Below the pieces are notes generated by a model. The model worked only from the letters and a program-made list of their open reading frames with translations, searched no databases and was not told where the DNA came from. Position numbers and translations under genes: made by a program. 64,000 nucleotides of DNA from Paenibacillus periandrae (lineage in GTDB: Bacteria; Bacillota; Bacilli; Paenibacillales; NBRC-103111). The stretch lies in contig NZ_JAJNMU010000002.1 in the NCBI RefSeq assembly GCF_022458865.1, positions 62,001-126,000 of the forward strand, written 5' to 3'. Shown piece by piece: positions 43,837-53,539 of this stretch (position 1 is the first letter of the stretch; each line of letters opens with the position of its first letter).

Positions 43837-46275
43837 TTATCGTAGTATCCACACTTCATGCTCTCCCGCGCTGTAAGAAGCCCCGTGTGACAAGACCGTT
43901 ACACCTTCGGGCACTGTCAGGTTCAGACGCATTCCCTCGGAGTGCTCGGTCTCGCGTTCCACCCGAACAGACAGAACACCGCATTCCGTCGGAATAGAAC
44001 CTTCGGCCCAAGTAAGTCCGCCAAGGAGCCGCGGGACAACCTCCACTATCTTGTGTCCGGGAGTAAGTAGGCGGACGCCCAGAACCGAATGTAAGAACAT
44101 GTATACGGGCATACTTCCCCATGCGTGGCACGCTGAGCTGAAATGCATTTCTCCCGACTGCTTATCTTGATAGAACAACCCCCACCATTCCCATAATGTT
44201 GTAGCACCGGTTTCAACCATAGGACCGTACCGCTTAAACACCAGTTCCAGCATCCGGTCTTCACGGCCAAGCTTGCCGAGCGCCCTGTAAACAACCAGCA
44301 TGAAGAAAGGGCTGGCTTGAATTGCTCTCCCTGCCGCTTCAGGCGAGAATACCGCATGGTAAATCTCCTGGCTCCGCTCGTCTTCAGCTGCATGTAGAAC
44401 GACCAAAGCCAGCGCGTTCGCCGATTCGCTGTAACATGCACTAGGGACGTCTTTGACCAAACACTCCGTATAAGCCCCGACTTCCGGCAGCCATAAGGTT
44501 CGCTTGATGCTGTCCGCTAGCCGGTCACTTGCCAACGCGAAATAAGCCTCGGCTTCATGATCCCCGACAAGTCTGGCATAGGTTATCGCCCGGCGCATGG
44601 CTTCCAGATAAAGCAGGTTGAGCGCCGTTACGATCCCACCGCGTTCTACGTCCGGCCATCTGCCGAGAGGCGCCTCGCCCGCATCCACATAAGCCCAATA
44701 CGGTACGTCCACAAGCAATCCTTCTTCGTTCTCGAAGCCGGAGAACCAGCGAAGTGCCTGAACGATGTTCGGCCACCATTCGGACAGAAGCCCGTCATCC
44801 CCGTAAGCGTCCAGATACTCGCCGAAGGAATTGACCCAATGCAGGCAGAACGACGGGATCGGTGGGTAATTGTGATGTCCGTCCGGATACCGCTGGGCCG
44901 TCATGCCCTGCCAATCCTGAGATTGGCCGACCTGCTCCAGAAGCTTGCGGTGCAGCCTTCCGTCCCCTGAATAATACGTCTGGTAAAGCGCCTGCCAGCG
45001 TCCATCCCCCATCCACTGCTGCTGCTCGCGACTAGGTGAATCGACGAAAGCATCCTGCATACAGATGCGCATCGTATGCTCTGAGATTTCCCAGATCTGC
45101 TGTAATGTACGATCACTGCACTTGAAGGTCGCCGGCTGCTCCACCGGGTAACGGCGGGTTCGCAGCCCGACCCTGTGCAAGCAAACCGGACGGGAATCGG
45201 CATGACGAACCCGCAGCTGAACGTAGCGGCATGCCTTCCAGCCGAAGCCCACCTCCAACCGTCGCCGTCCCTCCGAGAGGATGAACCTATCCAGGGAACG
45301 GTTGTTATTCCCGTTAAGCAGCGCCTTGCCTTCCCACAGTTCTTCGGCATACACCACATCGACGACCGTCCCGGCGGTTCCAGTAATCTCCAGCTGCAGA
45401 TAGCCCGGCTCGATCCTGCCGAAATCGTAGGTCAGCACTTCGGCTTCGTCAGGCGAAGACGGTGTGCACCATACGTTACGCGAAGAATCCGAGGGGCTTG
45501 CCTCGATCAAGCGGATTCTTTTCGTTTCCTCAATAATATCCAGATGCATTCGTCCGGAAGGCGCCGCAAGCTTCGGAACGACTCCGCGGCTCACAAGCCG
45601 CAGCACATCCAGTTCCTTCTCCTCCATCAGCGGAATTGGCCTCCGCAGTAAGTTCCAGAAGGGCGACAGCCGGAAGCCTCGCTGTTTAGCACTCTCCCAG
45701 CCTTCCACCACAATGTCTGGCAGATGCCAGCCCTCCAGTTCCAACCGGGCGTCGTAAATTTCGATAGGCCCTTGGCAGCCGTTCACTCGGGGGGATCGGG
45801 AATCGTAGGCGTCCGCTTTGCGGCATAACCATGTGGAGTCCGTCCCCATAAGGATCGTCTCGCCACCCGGTACGGACACTCTCAGCTCCGCCAGCAGTGC
45901 AGGAATCCGATCGATCGATTGTCCAGTTCCGTAGCCGTAATACAGCACCATGACGGCGATGCAATTTCGGCCCGGACGAAGCAATTTTGAAACCGGAAGC
46001 TCGTCGACATACTGCCATCTGGGGTCACTCCTGCAAGGTCCCCGGCCCGCATACATACCGTTCACATAAACGATATACCTGGAATCGGCAAATATTCTTA
46101 GCGTTCCGGAAGCCGCACCGTCCGTAGAGAGCGCAAAGCTTTTGCGGAAATAACAATAGGACTGAACAGGGTGCTCATAATGAGTTTCCACTTCTGAAGG
46201 ATGCCAAATGATGCCCGTATCCGCGCCCCATTCCCATTCTTGGGACCTGCGACGCTGAAATCGAGATATTGCCAC
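43837..46275 (-). CDS. GH78-type alpha-L-rhamnosidase
   Basis: An 812-residue protein without signal peptide, so probably acting on imported oligosaccharides. The N-terminal sandwich carries the Bac_rhamnosid_N-like block FADSRYIVYVNGMYAGRGPC; a concanavalin-like domain follows (TYDFGRIEPGYLQLEITG), then the six-hairpin catalytic barrel with DAFVDSPSREQQQWMGDGRW, which contains the acid residues of GH78 (DSPXREXXXWXGD), and a C-terminal sandwich. It hydrolyses terminal alpha-L-rhamnose in the family; real specificity unknown. The start is GTG 46275 with AGAGGA upstream. It is the last gene of the minus-strand operon, 21 bases after yesN. Confidence 0.85.
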   Translation of the reverse strand: MAISRFQRRRSQEWEWGADTGIIWHPSEVETHYEHPVQSYCYFRKSFALSTDGAASGTLRIFADSRYIVYVNGMYAGRGPCRSDPRWQYVDELPVSKLLRPGRNCIAVMVLYYGYGTGQSIDRIPALLAELRVSVPGGETILMGTDSTWLCRKADAYDSRSPRVNGCQGPIEIYDARLELEGWHLPDIVVEGWESAKQRGFRLSPFWNLLRRPIPLMEEKELDVLRLVSRGVVPKLAAPSGRMHLDIIEETKRIRLIEASPSDSSRNVWCTPSSPDEAEVLTYDFGRIEPGYLQLEITGTAGTVVDVVYAEELWEGKALLNGNNNRSLDRFILSEGRRRLEVGFGWKACRYVQLRVRHADSRPVCLHRVGLRTRRYPVEQPATFKCSDRTLQQIWEISEHTMRICMQDAFVDSPSREQQQWMGDGRWQALYQTYYSGDGRLHRKLLEQVGQSQDWQGMTAQRYPDGHHNYPPIPSFCLHWVNSFGEYLDAYGDDGLLSEWWPNIVQALRWFSGFENEEGLLVDVPYWAYVDAGEAPLGRWPDVERGGIVTALNLLYLEAMRRAITYARLVGDHEAEAYFALASDRLADSIKRTLWLPEVGAYTECLVKDVPSACYSESANALALVVLHAAEDERSQEIYHAVFSPEAAGRAIQASPFFMLVVYRALGKLGREDRMLELVFKRYGPMVETGATTLWEWWGLFYQDKQSGEMHFSSACHAWGSMPVYMFLHSVLGVRLLTPGHKIVEVVPRLLGGLTWAEGSIPTECGVLSVRVERETEHSEGMRLNLTVPEGVTVLSHGASYSAGEHEVWILR

Positions 46276-46296
46276 TGCCTATCCTCTCGCTTTCCG

Positions 46297-47901
46297 TTAG
46301 TTTCTTCTGCCGCTAGTCTCATATTTCTGCGGAGTAGATCCGGTAATTTTTTTGAAGAGCGTACAAAAATATTTCTCATTCGGTATGCCTACAGCTTCTG
46401 CAAGCTCTTGATTCGTAAAGGATCGCTTGCGCATGAGCTCGATAGCCCGCTCGATCCTGCGCTTGGCGACATAGTCAGTAAAGTTGATACCCAGCTCTTT
46501 CTTGAAAAGCTCGCTGACATAGGACAGATTCAAGTGAATATGGTCTGCAACATGGCTCAGCGAAAGCGGCTCGTGCAGGTGCTCCTCGACGTACAAGACC
46601 GCTTTTGCCATATCTGGTCTAAGATACACAAGCTCCGCTTTGGACAAGATACGTTCCCATTCCATACGGAGCCGTTCCATCAATTGATGCAAATGCGTAC
46701 AGACGTCCAACTGGAGCGGAGGCAAGTCTTTCAGTTCATTGCCGGCCGGGGACAACTTTCGTTGGAGTCGGACTAACCACCTTTCGACATAGGGGAGCAG
46801 CACGTCGGAAGGGATCCGATATGTGTGCAGCAGCTTCAGAAGCGGCGCCAGCTCGTCTCTATCGGAAGTCGTGGATACTCGATCTAGTAGGTTTTCAAAC
46901 CGTTCGAACACGACGCTCGCATCGGCTTCGTTGTAGACCAAGCGGCGGTTCGGCGTTACGACCATGCCGAAGCTGTAATAGAAGGAGTCCGCTAAAGCAG
47001 CGGAAGCTTCCCGATAAGCGTCGGTGGCCTTCTCCCATCCACGATGCCGTCTGCTCAATCCTACCGAAACGGATAGACGCATATATGTTTTCACATGGGT
47101 AAGAATCTCTTCGGCCAACTCAAGCCCTTTACTGTCGAAACCTTGTTCCCCCGCTGCTTGAATCATGGAAAATCCGACCACCGTGTCAGGGGACATCTCA
47201 CATACGAAGCATCCGCCCGAAGCTTGTAGGACCTCCTCCATAATATTCAGTATGCCGTACTTGAGCGAATTGCGGTCAGCAGGCGAATACTCGGCGCAGA
47301 AGGCTGCATAGTCATCCAAACGAACCACCAGGCAGGCATACTGGTGAGGTTGGAAGCCCGAGGCATACTCGAGGCTTCTTCGCTCCATCGCTGCGGGGCT
47401 CATTTCTCCTCGTATCAGCTCCTCGAGAAGCTGCTTGCGCATCCGGTGGGAATCACCTTTCACCGATCCGCTGAGGCTGTGCAGCTTTCGGTCCTTCTCC
47501 TCCCAAGCCAGCACATTGTCCCTCGCCTTCGCCAGAGCCGCCAACACCTCCTGCTCCCTCAGCGGAACCTTGACCAAATATTCGAAGACTCCCATGGCGA
47601 TTGCCTGCTTGGCGTAAGTAAAATCGGAGTATGAGCTCAAAATGATAAATTCAATACGGGGATGGCTTTCCCTCAGCTCTCTGATCATCTCCAAGCCGGT
47701 CTTGCCCGGCATGACCACATCCGTCAAAATCAAATTCGGCTTCAGGCGCGCCGCCTGCTCGAGCCCCTCATCGACTGAATACGCCGTACCTATCAGCTGA
47801 TAAGGCAAACGCTGTTCCGCCCAACGTTCGAACATACGCTGCAGCCGCCGTACCATTGGCGGCTCGTCGTCGACGATCAGGCATGTGATCACTTCCCTCA
47901 T
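46297..47901 (-). CDS. YesN-type response regulator with AraC DNA-binding domain
   Basis: A protein of 534 residues. Receiver domain at the N-terminus (CLIVDDEPPMV, phospho-Asp in LILTDVVMPGKTG, Lys in YLVKVPLREQE), a long central helical region (about 150-420) and a C-terminal AraC double helix-turn-helix (LSLSHVADHIHLNLSYVSEL, FKKELGINFTDYVAKRRIER, then NEKYFCTLFKKITGSTPQKY). ATG 47901 is 14 bases after the histidine kinase stop and is preceded by a G-rich site; the longer frame to 48000 overlaps that gene. Together with the kinase it likely switches on the ABC importer and glycosidase genes when the extracellular sugar is sensed. Confidence 0.9.
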   Translation of the reverse strand: MREVITCLIVDDEPPMVRRLQRMFERWAEQRLPYQLIGTAYSVDEGLEQAARLKPNLILTDVVMPGKTGLEMIRELRESHPRIEFIILSSYSDFTYAKQAIAMGVFEYLVKVPLREQEVLAALAKARDNVLAWEEKDRKLHSLSGSVKGDSHRMRKQLLEELIRGEMSPAAMERRSLEYASGFQPHQYACLVVRLDDYAAFCAEYSPADRNSLKYGILNIMEEVLQASGGCFVCEMSPDTVVGFSMIQAAGEQGFDSKGLELAEEILTHVKTYMRLSVSVGLSRRHRGWEKATDAYREASAALADSFYYSFGMVVTPNRRLVYNEADASVVFERFENLLDRVSTTSDRDELAPLLKLLHTYRIPSDVLLPYVERWLVRLQRKLSPAGNELKDLPPLQLDVCTHLHQLMERLRMEWERILSKAELVYLRPDMAKAVLYVEEHLHEPLSLSHVADHIHLNLSYVSELFKKELGINFTDYVAKRRIERAIELMRKRSFTNQELAEAVGIPNEKYFCTLFKKITGSTPQKYETSGRRN

Positions 47902-47915
47902 GTCCTCATCCCCCC

Positions 47916-49685
47916 TTAGTCTGCCAAGATGTTCCGTTCGTCCGCTCTCAGGTCGGGAAACCGCAGCGTGACCCGGGTTCCCTTGCCTTCCTCGCTCCAA
48001 ACGCTGAGGCCGTAGGATTCGCCGTAATTCAACTGAATCCGCTGATGAATGTTGTACAAGCCAATTCGTTTGCGCCTTTCCGCTAGAGTGGCATTCTCCT
48101 GATGAGGGAGGAGGAGTAGCGATACTTTCTCGGGAGACATCCCCACCCCTTCGTCCGTTACATCAATCACGAGTTGACCCTCCGAACGTAAAGCTGTAAT
48201 GTGGATAAATCCTGCGAGTCTTCCACCGCAATAGCCATGAAAAATACTGTTCTCCACAATCGGCTGAAGCGCCATTCGGAGTACAGGATGCGTCAACACA
48301 TCGGGATCGATCTCTTCTATGAGCTCGAACACGCTGTCATACCGGACATTCTGGATGTGCAAGTAATCCCTTACGTTCCGAAGCTCCTGGTTCAGGCTGA
48401 CCCTGTCGGAGAAGTCCGTAATGCCATATTCCAGAATGGCGATCAGCGCTCCGATCAAATCGTCCACTTCATTATACTTGCCGGCGTCCACCACATTGCT
48501 GATCGAGCCTAACGTATTATAGAGAAAATGCGGATTGATTTGCGATTGCAGCACCTGGATTTCCAGTTCCTTCTTCCTGCGTTCGCTGATGTTGACATGC
48601 TCGAGAAGCGTACGAATCCGCTCCAGCATCGTATTGAACGTATCGGTCAGATCTCCGAATTCGTCGTTGCGGATCTTCGGAATCGTTACATTCAGATCGC
48701 CCTGCCTGACCTGGCTCATCTTTCGGATCAAATAATAGACAGGTATCCGAATCATCCGGGCAACGAATGCGGCCGTCACAATGCTAAGGAGGAGACCCAC
48801 TGCCAGCACTCCGAAGAAAAAGGATTCCATCCGCTGCAGGGAGTTCTGCAGCGGTGTACTGTCGGAAAAAGCAAAAACAATCCACTTCGTTCTAGAAATA
48901 AAGCCTTTCATCACGGTGACGGGAATGCCGTTCATGTGCTCCTGGAACACATCGTCCTTATGATGGATCAGCTCCATGCTGTCCTGATTGTCGAACAGAA
49001 GGCGATGGTCTTTCGCCCGGAAAGGCCCGTCCGCAGAAGGTTCGAGAATGAGACTCCCCTGATCGTCAAGAATGGCAAGCTGCAGGTTGCTGCCGTGACT
49101 GATCTGGTCCATCCGCTCTTGTAAGGCCGTTAAATTGAGGTCCACCGCAATGACCATCGGTTCCCCGGCAAAAGTTAACGCTTTGGTGAACGTAACCGTC
49201 CACCCGGAGAAGAAAGATTGATACGGCCTGCTGACCGAAATACTGCCGTATGCATTGCTGTAAGCGAACCGGTACAGCTCATCGCGGGTTGGCATCGGAT
49301 CGTTCAATACCTTGGTAACGGGATTGCCTCCGAGAATGGAAAGGTCCTTCCGGATAAAATACACATCCGTCAGCGTCTCCGAGTGAGTGCGATATACCCC
49401 CTCGAGTCCCGCTTGGGCTGCGCTCATATCGCTCTGCCACGTTTCGGCAGACGAGGACAGCAATGCAATCGTATTTTGGACAAGGGCAACATATAAGTCC
49501 ATATACTGCTGCTCCTTAATAAGTAGCTGCTTAGCCCTTTCCATTTGGCTGGTCGAGATCTCGTTCTTAATGTACCGGTAGGACATGGCGCTCACAATCA
49601 CTTCCGAGCTCAGCACAAAGATGAAACAAACAAGGAATAATCGGAACGAAATATTGTGAAACAGCTTAAGAACCCTACCTTGCAT
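47916..49685 (-). CDS. YesM-type sensor histidine kinase
   Basis: A 589-residue membrane kinase. Two membrane helices (about 10-35 and 280-305) enclose an extracellular sensor domain; a HAMP linker follows (IPVYYLIRKMSQVRQGDLNV), then the His_kinase region with the phospho-acceptor in SQINPHFLYNTLGSISN and an ATPase domain (PIVENSIFHG, VTDEGVGM). The start at ATG 49685 (MQGRVLKLF) has AGGAG upstream. It is encoded directly before the YesN-type regulator and after the binding-protein gene, the usual layout of sugar-responsive systems in this group. Confidence 0.9.
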   Translation of the reverse strand: MQGRVLKLFHNISFRLFLVCFIFVLSSEVIVSAMSYRYIKNEISTSQMERAKQLLIKEQQYMDLYVALVQNTIALLSSSAETWQSDMSAAQAGLEGVYRTHSETLTDVYFIRKDLSILGGNPVTKVLNDPMPTRDELYRFAYSNAYGSISVSRPYQSFFSGWTVTFTKALTFAGEPMVIAVDLNLTALQERMDQISHGSNLQLAILDDQGSLILEPSADGPFRAKDHRLLFDNQDSMELIHHKDDVFQEHMNGIPVTVMKGFISRTKWIVFAFSDSTPLQNSLQRMESFFFGVLAVGLLLSIVTAAFVARMIRIPVYYLIRKMSQVRQGDLNVTIPKIRNDEFGDLTDTFNTMLERIRTLLEHVNISERRKKELEIQVLQSQINPHFLYNTLGSISNVVDAGKYNEVDDLIGALIAILEYGITDFSDRVSLNQELRNVRDYLHIQNVRYDSVFELIEEIDPDVLTHPVLRMALQPIVENSIFHGYCGGRLAGFIHITALRSEGQLVIDVTDEGVGMSPEKVSLLLLPHQENATLAERRKRIGLYNIHQRIQLNYGESYGLSVWSEEGKGTRVTLRFPDLRADERNILAD

Positions 49686-49766
49686 ACGGTCCACTCCTGC
49701 ATAATGAATGTCGTCTTGCCTCAAATGGAAGAAGAAGAGAACGGTATCTCCTCGTCATTGGAACGA

Positions 49767-51359
49767 TTATTTAATCACGCCGTCGCTTTGGAGCTGTTTG
49801 GTATAATTCGCGATGGCGTCGTTCAGTTTAAATTTGTCTTGCAGGGTCTTCACATAAGAATCCCAATTGCTGAGAAGCTCTTTACCGGTGATGAATTTGA
49901 GCATCATCTCATTCACGTATTTGATACGATCCTGCGCCAGAGGGTCGTTCGGATCGTCGAATACCCGAGGATTGACGTTGTTGTCTTTCAGATAGCTGGT
50001 ATTGATTTTTTGATTGGCGTTAGTGACATCCGGATTCTTGAAGTCGAAGTACACGCCGTCATTGGCTTTGCGGACAAAGGCGTAGTTATAGCGCCACTCC
50101 ACTTCCTTCTCGTTGTAGGTCGACCTGTCGATCAAGGCAGGCTGGTTATTCGTGACCTTGAACGTCTTGTCTTTAATTCCGTAAGCCAGGTAAGGATAAG
50201 CTTCTTTGTTCGTGTACAAATATTGAATGAACTGCATGGCGCGCTTGGTCTTGGCGGGATCCTTAAGCGCTTCCTTAGAGAGCCCGATCATGGACTGCTG
50301 AAATGGCTTCAGATCAAGAATCTGATCGCCGTACGGCCCTTTCGGCGGCGCGACCTGCTTCCACTCCGGTATGCTTCCGCCGGCATCCTGCATTTTCTTC
50401 TGCTCAGCCGGCTCCATACGGCGCCAGTCTACAATCATAATGCCAACCTTGCCCTGATACATCTTATTATCCCGCTTCAGATTGTCATCGATCGTCACCC
50501 AGTCAGGGTCGACGACTTTGGCTTGAATCATTTCATTAATGAACTGCAGCGCTTCTTTGGTTTTCGGGTCCGTGTTGTACACGACGACCTTACCGTCCTT
50601 CACGTCGACGAAATTGGGCTGTACCCCAAACATCCAGAAGATTTGCTGGAAGCCCTGAGCGCCGCCAGTACCGTATCCGAGCGAACCGTCCTTCGGCAGC
50701 ATGGCGAGGAATCCGTAAGTGTCGTTCTTCCCGTTCCCGTCCGGATCGTTGAATGTGAATGCCTTCATAACGTTCATAAGCTCTTGCGGATTGGTCGGCG
50801 CTTGAAGATTCAGCTTCTTCAGCCAGGTCGAATTGATCCACCAGCCGTTCACACCTCCGACCGCTTCGGATCCCGGAATCCCAATCATATGGCCTTTATA
50901 TTTCATAGGCTCCAGCCGGGAGGGATCGAAGGCCTTGGTTAGCTCAGGCACTTCCTTGATCGCATCGTCCAGCTCTGCGACAAGCCCTTGGTCGTAATAT
51001 TTAATGGCGCTAGCGCGGTCCGGGAACGTGAGAATGTCCGGAATTTGAGAGGACGAGATAAGCAGGTTCAGCTTGTCCTTCCAATTCTCACCGCCCAGCG
51101 TCATCTCCAGTTCGATGTTGTTGTCCTTTTCGATCATTTGGCGGATCGGGTCGTTCTCCCTCGATGGCATCGGCGTCGTCAATCTGTAGCCGATCGAGTT
51201 GAAGAAGTTCAGCTTCAGCTTCTTCTGCGCCTCTGTTGGGGTACTGGTTGCCGCCTTGCTGTCCGCCCCCGGATTTGGATCGGTCTTGCTGCAGCCGGCC
51301 GCAGTCATACCCAGTACTACAGCGAGGGCAAGCATAGCTTGTGTTTGTCTCTTTTTCAT
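49767..51359 (-). CDS. Sugar ABC transporter substrate-binding lipoprotein (LplA-like)
   Basis: A 530-residue binding lipoprotein; its signal peptide ends in MTAAGCSK (lipid-bearing Cys near residue 23). The mature protein has family 1 features of long oligosaccharide-binding proteins: NWKDKLNLLISSSQIPDILT, GLVAELDDAIKEVPELTKA, GVNGWWINSTWLKKLNLQAP and a DPDGNGKNDTYG calcium-type loop. Size and motifs match LplA/YtcQ-type proteins that serve LplB/LplC-like permeases, encoded just upstream. Bound sugar unknown; rhamnose-containing or mannan-derived oligosaccharides fit the neighbours. Confidence 0.92.
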   Translation of the reverse strand: MKKRQTQAMLALAVVLGMTAAGCSKTDPNPGADSKAATSTPTEAQKKLKLNFFNSIGYRLTTPMPSRENDPIRQMIEKDNNIELEMTLGGENWKDKLNLLISSSQIPDILTFPDRASAIKYYDQGLVAELDDAIKEVPELTKAFDPSRLEPMKYKGHMIGIPGSEAVGGVNGWWINSTWLKKLNLQAPTNPQELMNVMKAFTFNDPDGNGKNDTYGFLAMLPKDGSLGYGTGGAQGFQQIFWMFGVQPNFVDVKDGKVVVYNTDPKTKEALQFINEMIQAKVVDPDWVTIDDNLKRDNKMYQGKVGIMIVDWRRMEPAEQKKMQDAGGSIPEWKQVAPPKGPYGDQILDLKPFQQSMIGLSKEALKDPAKTKRAMQFIQYLYTNKEAYPYLAYGIKDKTFKVTNNQPALIDRSTYNEKEVEWRYNYAFVRKANDGVYFDFKNPDVTNANQKINTSYLKDNNVNPRVFDDPNDPLAQDRIKYVNEMMLKFITGKELLSNWDSYVKTLQDKFKLNDAIANYTKQLQSDGVIK

Positions 51360-51440
51360 CGATAAACCTCTCCCTTAATATATTATTATACCTGTTTATA
51401 TCAAGAGTTTCCCCATGATAACGTTGGCAGCCCTTCTCCG

Positions 51441-52313
51441 CTAACCCTTTACCGAGCCGAGCAGTACGCCTTTGGTGAAATGCCTCTGGATGAACGGATA
51501 CACGACCAGAATCGGCAGCGTCGTCACCACAACCGATGCCATCTGCACTGATATCGGGTTGACCGAATTGGCAGCTTCGGCGGCATCCCCGCTGATCGCT
51601 ACGGAAGCAAGCAAAATTTGTCTTAAAAACAGCTGCAGAGGTTGCTTCGATGTATCGTTGATATACAACATAGCGTCGAAATAGCTGTTCCAGTGCCATA
51701 CCGCGTAAAATAAGCCGATCGTAGCAATAATCGGGATGGATAGCGGAAGAACGATCCGGAACAAAATGGCTATTTCACCGGCACCATCGATCCGCGCCGC
51801 CTCATCGATAGCCTCAGGAAGCTGTTCGAAGAAGCTTTTGACAATCATCAGATAGAAGGCGTTAATGAGCCCGGGGATAACGAGAGCCCAAGACGAATCC
51901 AGAAGGCCAATCTCCTTTACGAGCAAATAGCTAGGAATGATGCCTCCGTTGAACAGCATCGTAAATACGATAAACAACAGGATCGCGCTGCGCCCTGGTA
52001 GCGATTTGCGAGATAAAGGCAGGGCCATAAGGATGGTGAAGAAGAGATTGACGACTGTACCAACCCCAACCCGGAACAGTGTAGCCTGATAAGCATCGGC
52101 CAAACGCCCGCCTTGCATAATTTCCTGATAGGCGGTCCAGGTCACCTTAGTAGGAATGAGCACGAGGCCGTCATTTTTGATGACCTCGGATATTGGGGTG
52201 ACTGACACGCTGATGACGTAGATGAAAGGGACCACACATGTAGAGGCCAGCAGGGAAAGCAGCATATAGTTTAGGAATTGAGTAATACGTTCGCTTCTTG
52301 TCATGTAATTCAT
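51441..52313 (-). CDS. Carbohydrate ABC transporter permease (LplC/YtcP-like)
   Basis: A 290-residue membrane protein with about six helices. The EAA loop that contacts the ATPase reads EAARIDGAGEIAILFRIVLP, and the N-terminus (FLNYMLLSLLASTCVVPFIY) and C-terminal FIQRHFTKGVLLGSVKG are typical of CUT1 permeases of the LplC kind. AGGAGG precedes ATG 52313. It follows the first permease by 11 bases. No ATPase gene is in the operon; such importers generally use a shared MsmX-type ATPase. Confidence 0.93.
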   Translation of the reverse strand: MNYMTRSERITQFLNYMLLSLLASTCVVPFIYVISVSVTPISEVIKNDGLVLIPTKVTWTAYQEIMQGGRLADAYQATLFRVGVGTVVNLFFTILMALPLSRKSLPGRSAILLFIVFTMLFNGGIIPSYLLVKEIGLLDSSWALVIPGLINAFYLMIVKSFFEQLPEAIDEAARIDGAGEIAILFRIVLPLSIPIIATIGLFYAVWHWNSYFDAMLYINDTSKQPLQLFLRQILLASVAISGDAAEAANSVNPISVQMASVVVTTLPILVVYPFIQRHFTKGVLLGSVKG

Positions 52314-52324
52314 AGAGCTTCCTC

Positions 52325-53227
52325 CTACCAGATTTGTCCGTCGAACCTTTTCGCCAAGCGGTTAGCGCCGAGCACCAGTACGAAGCCGATGACGGACTTG
52401 AACAGTCCTACCGCTGTCGCGAGCCCGATACGCCCTTCCTGCAGTCCGACCCGGTATACCCAGGTTTCAATGACGTCCGACTTCTCCTGATTCAGCGGGT
52501 TCATCATAATATAGATTTGATCGAAGCCTACATCTAGAATCGCACTCAGGCGCAGGATCAGCATCAAAATAATGACGTTGCTGATCCCCGGAAGGGTGAT
52601 GCTCCAAAGCTGCCTCCAGCGGGAAGCCCCGTCGACGGTGGCTGCCTCGTAAAGGGAGGGATCGATTCCCGTTAATGCGGCCAAATAAATGATCGCTCCC
52701 CAACCGACCGACTGCCAAATATCCGTTCCCACAATGATCGATCTGATCAAATTCGGCTCTGTGAGGAACGAGATACGCTCCAGATCGAAGGCTGTCAGCA
52801 GTTGGTTGACCAGTCCGGTCCCCGGCGCCAGGAAGGCGATCAGTAAGCCGTAGATGATCACCCATGACAAAAAGTGGGGCAAATACGTCAAGGTCTGAAT
52901 GGTACGTTTGAATCCTTTGGAAGTGACTGCATTTAGCATTAAAGCCAAAATGATCGGTGCCGGAAAAGAAAACACCAGCTTGTATAACGAAATGAGTATC
53001 GTATTCCCAATGATTTGGTAGAAGTATACACCTTCGAAAAAGAGCTTGAAGTTCTGCCACCCTGTCCACGGACTTTCCCATAACCCTTTGAGCACATTGT
53101 AATTTTTGAAAGCAGCGGTTATGTACACCATGGGAACGTACTTGAATAACGCAAAATACAGCAAACCGGGCAGCAGGAGCGCATACATAATACCGTATCT
53201 GCGGACCTGTCGAACGATATGGGCCAT
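52325..53227 (-). CDS. Carbohydrate ABC transporter permease (LplB/YteP-like)
   Basis: A 300-residue membrane protein, first gene of the glycan operon that reads to 43837. The EAA loop is EAATVDGASRWRQLWSITLP, and the N-terminal YGIMYALLLPGLLYFALFKY and PMVYITAAFKNY are LplB/YteP landmarks. It would form the importer channel with the second permease. GGGAGAG precedes ATG 53227. It is divergent from the GH26 gene across a 312-base gap. Confidence 0.93.
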   Translation of the reverse strand: MAHIVRQVRRYGIMYALLLPGLLYFALFKYVPMVYITAAFKNYNVLKGLWESPWTGWQNFKLFFEGVYFYQIIGNTILISLYKLVFSFPAPIILALMLNAVTSKGFKRTIQTLTYLPHFLSWVIIYGLLIAFLAPGTGLVNQLLTAFDLERISFLTEPNLIRSIIVGTDIWQSVGWGAIIYLAALTGIDPSLYEAATVDGASRWRQLWSITLPGISNVIILMLILRLSAILDVGFDQIYIMMNPLNQEKSDVIETWVYRVGLQEGRIGLATAVGLFKSVIGFVLVLGANRLAKRFDGQIW

Positions 53228-53454
53228 AAGTTTCTCTCCCCTTTGTCTCTCTTGATAGTTTAATTCTAGCTCTTCGAATGAGCTTAATGGTCCAAAATCT
53301 TCGGCAAAAGGTTTGTTATTTTCGAATGTGCTTCAAATTCATGACCAACCGAAGATCAAAAACTTTTTGCCAAAAAATTTAGACCTCTCTCCGCCTCCAC
53401 ACCTTTACAATTAAAATATCCACTTAATGAGGAGGGGTACTTATAGATATATTC

Positions 53455-53469
53455 ATGTAAGCGTTTTAT
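53455..53469 (+). promoter_or_regulatory. cre-like site upstream of GH26 gene
   Basis: ATGTAAGCGTTTTAT matches the left half and centre of the CcpA consensus (ATGTAAGCGT) but not the right end. Position, 70-85 bases before the GH26 start, suits catabolite repression. Confidence 0.35.
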
Positions 53470-53495
53470 TTCTTTGTGACAGAGTTGGCTATAAA

Positions 53496-53511
53496 TGATC
53501 GGAATCGATCA
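53496..53511. promoter_or_regulatory. Inverted repeat before GH26 gene
   Basis: TGATCG-GAAT-CGATCA is a perfect 16-base inverted repeat 28 bases before the GH26 start codon; possible operator. The remaining 53228-53454 stretch has AT-rich DNA and a GGAGGGG without a following open frame. Confidence 0.35.
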
Positions 53512-53539
53512 CAAACATGGATTGAGGAGGAATTTAGTA

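Noticed and set aside
43837..46275. Several open frames of 90-160 codons on both strands within the GH78 gene
   Set aside because: All are shadows of the GH78 coding frame, which has the family motifs throughout; none has its own ribosome site or recognisable domain.
48528..49124. Plus-strand open frame of 198 codons inside the sensor kinase gene
   Set aside because: Antisense shadow of the yesM-like kinase; no homologous motif.
49656..50942. Plus-strand open frame of 428 codons opposite the sugar-binding protein gene
   Set aside because: It lies wholly antisense to a clear lipoprotein gene (49767-51359) and the yesM start, has no family motif, and long antisense frames are expected in this GC-richer segment.
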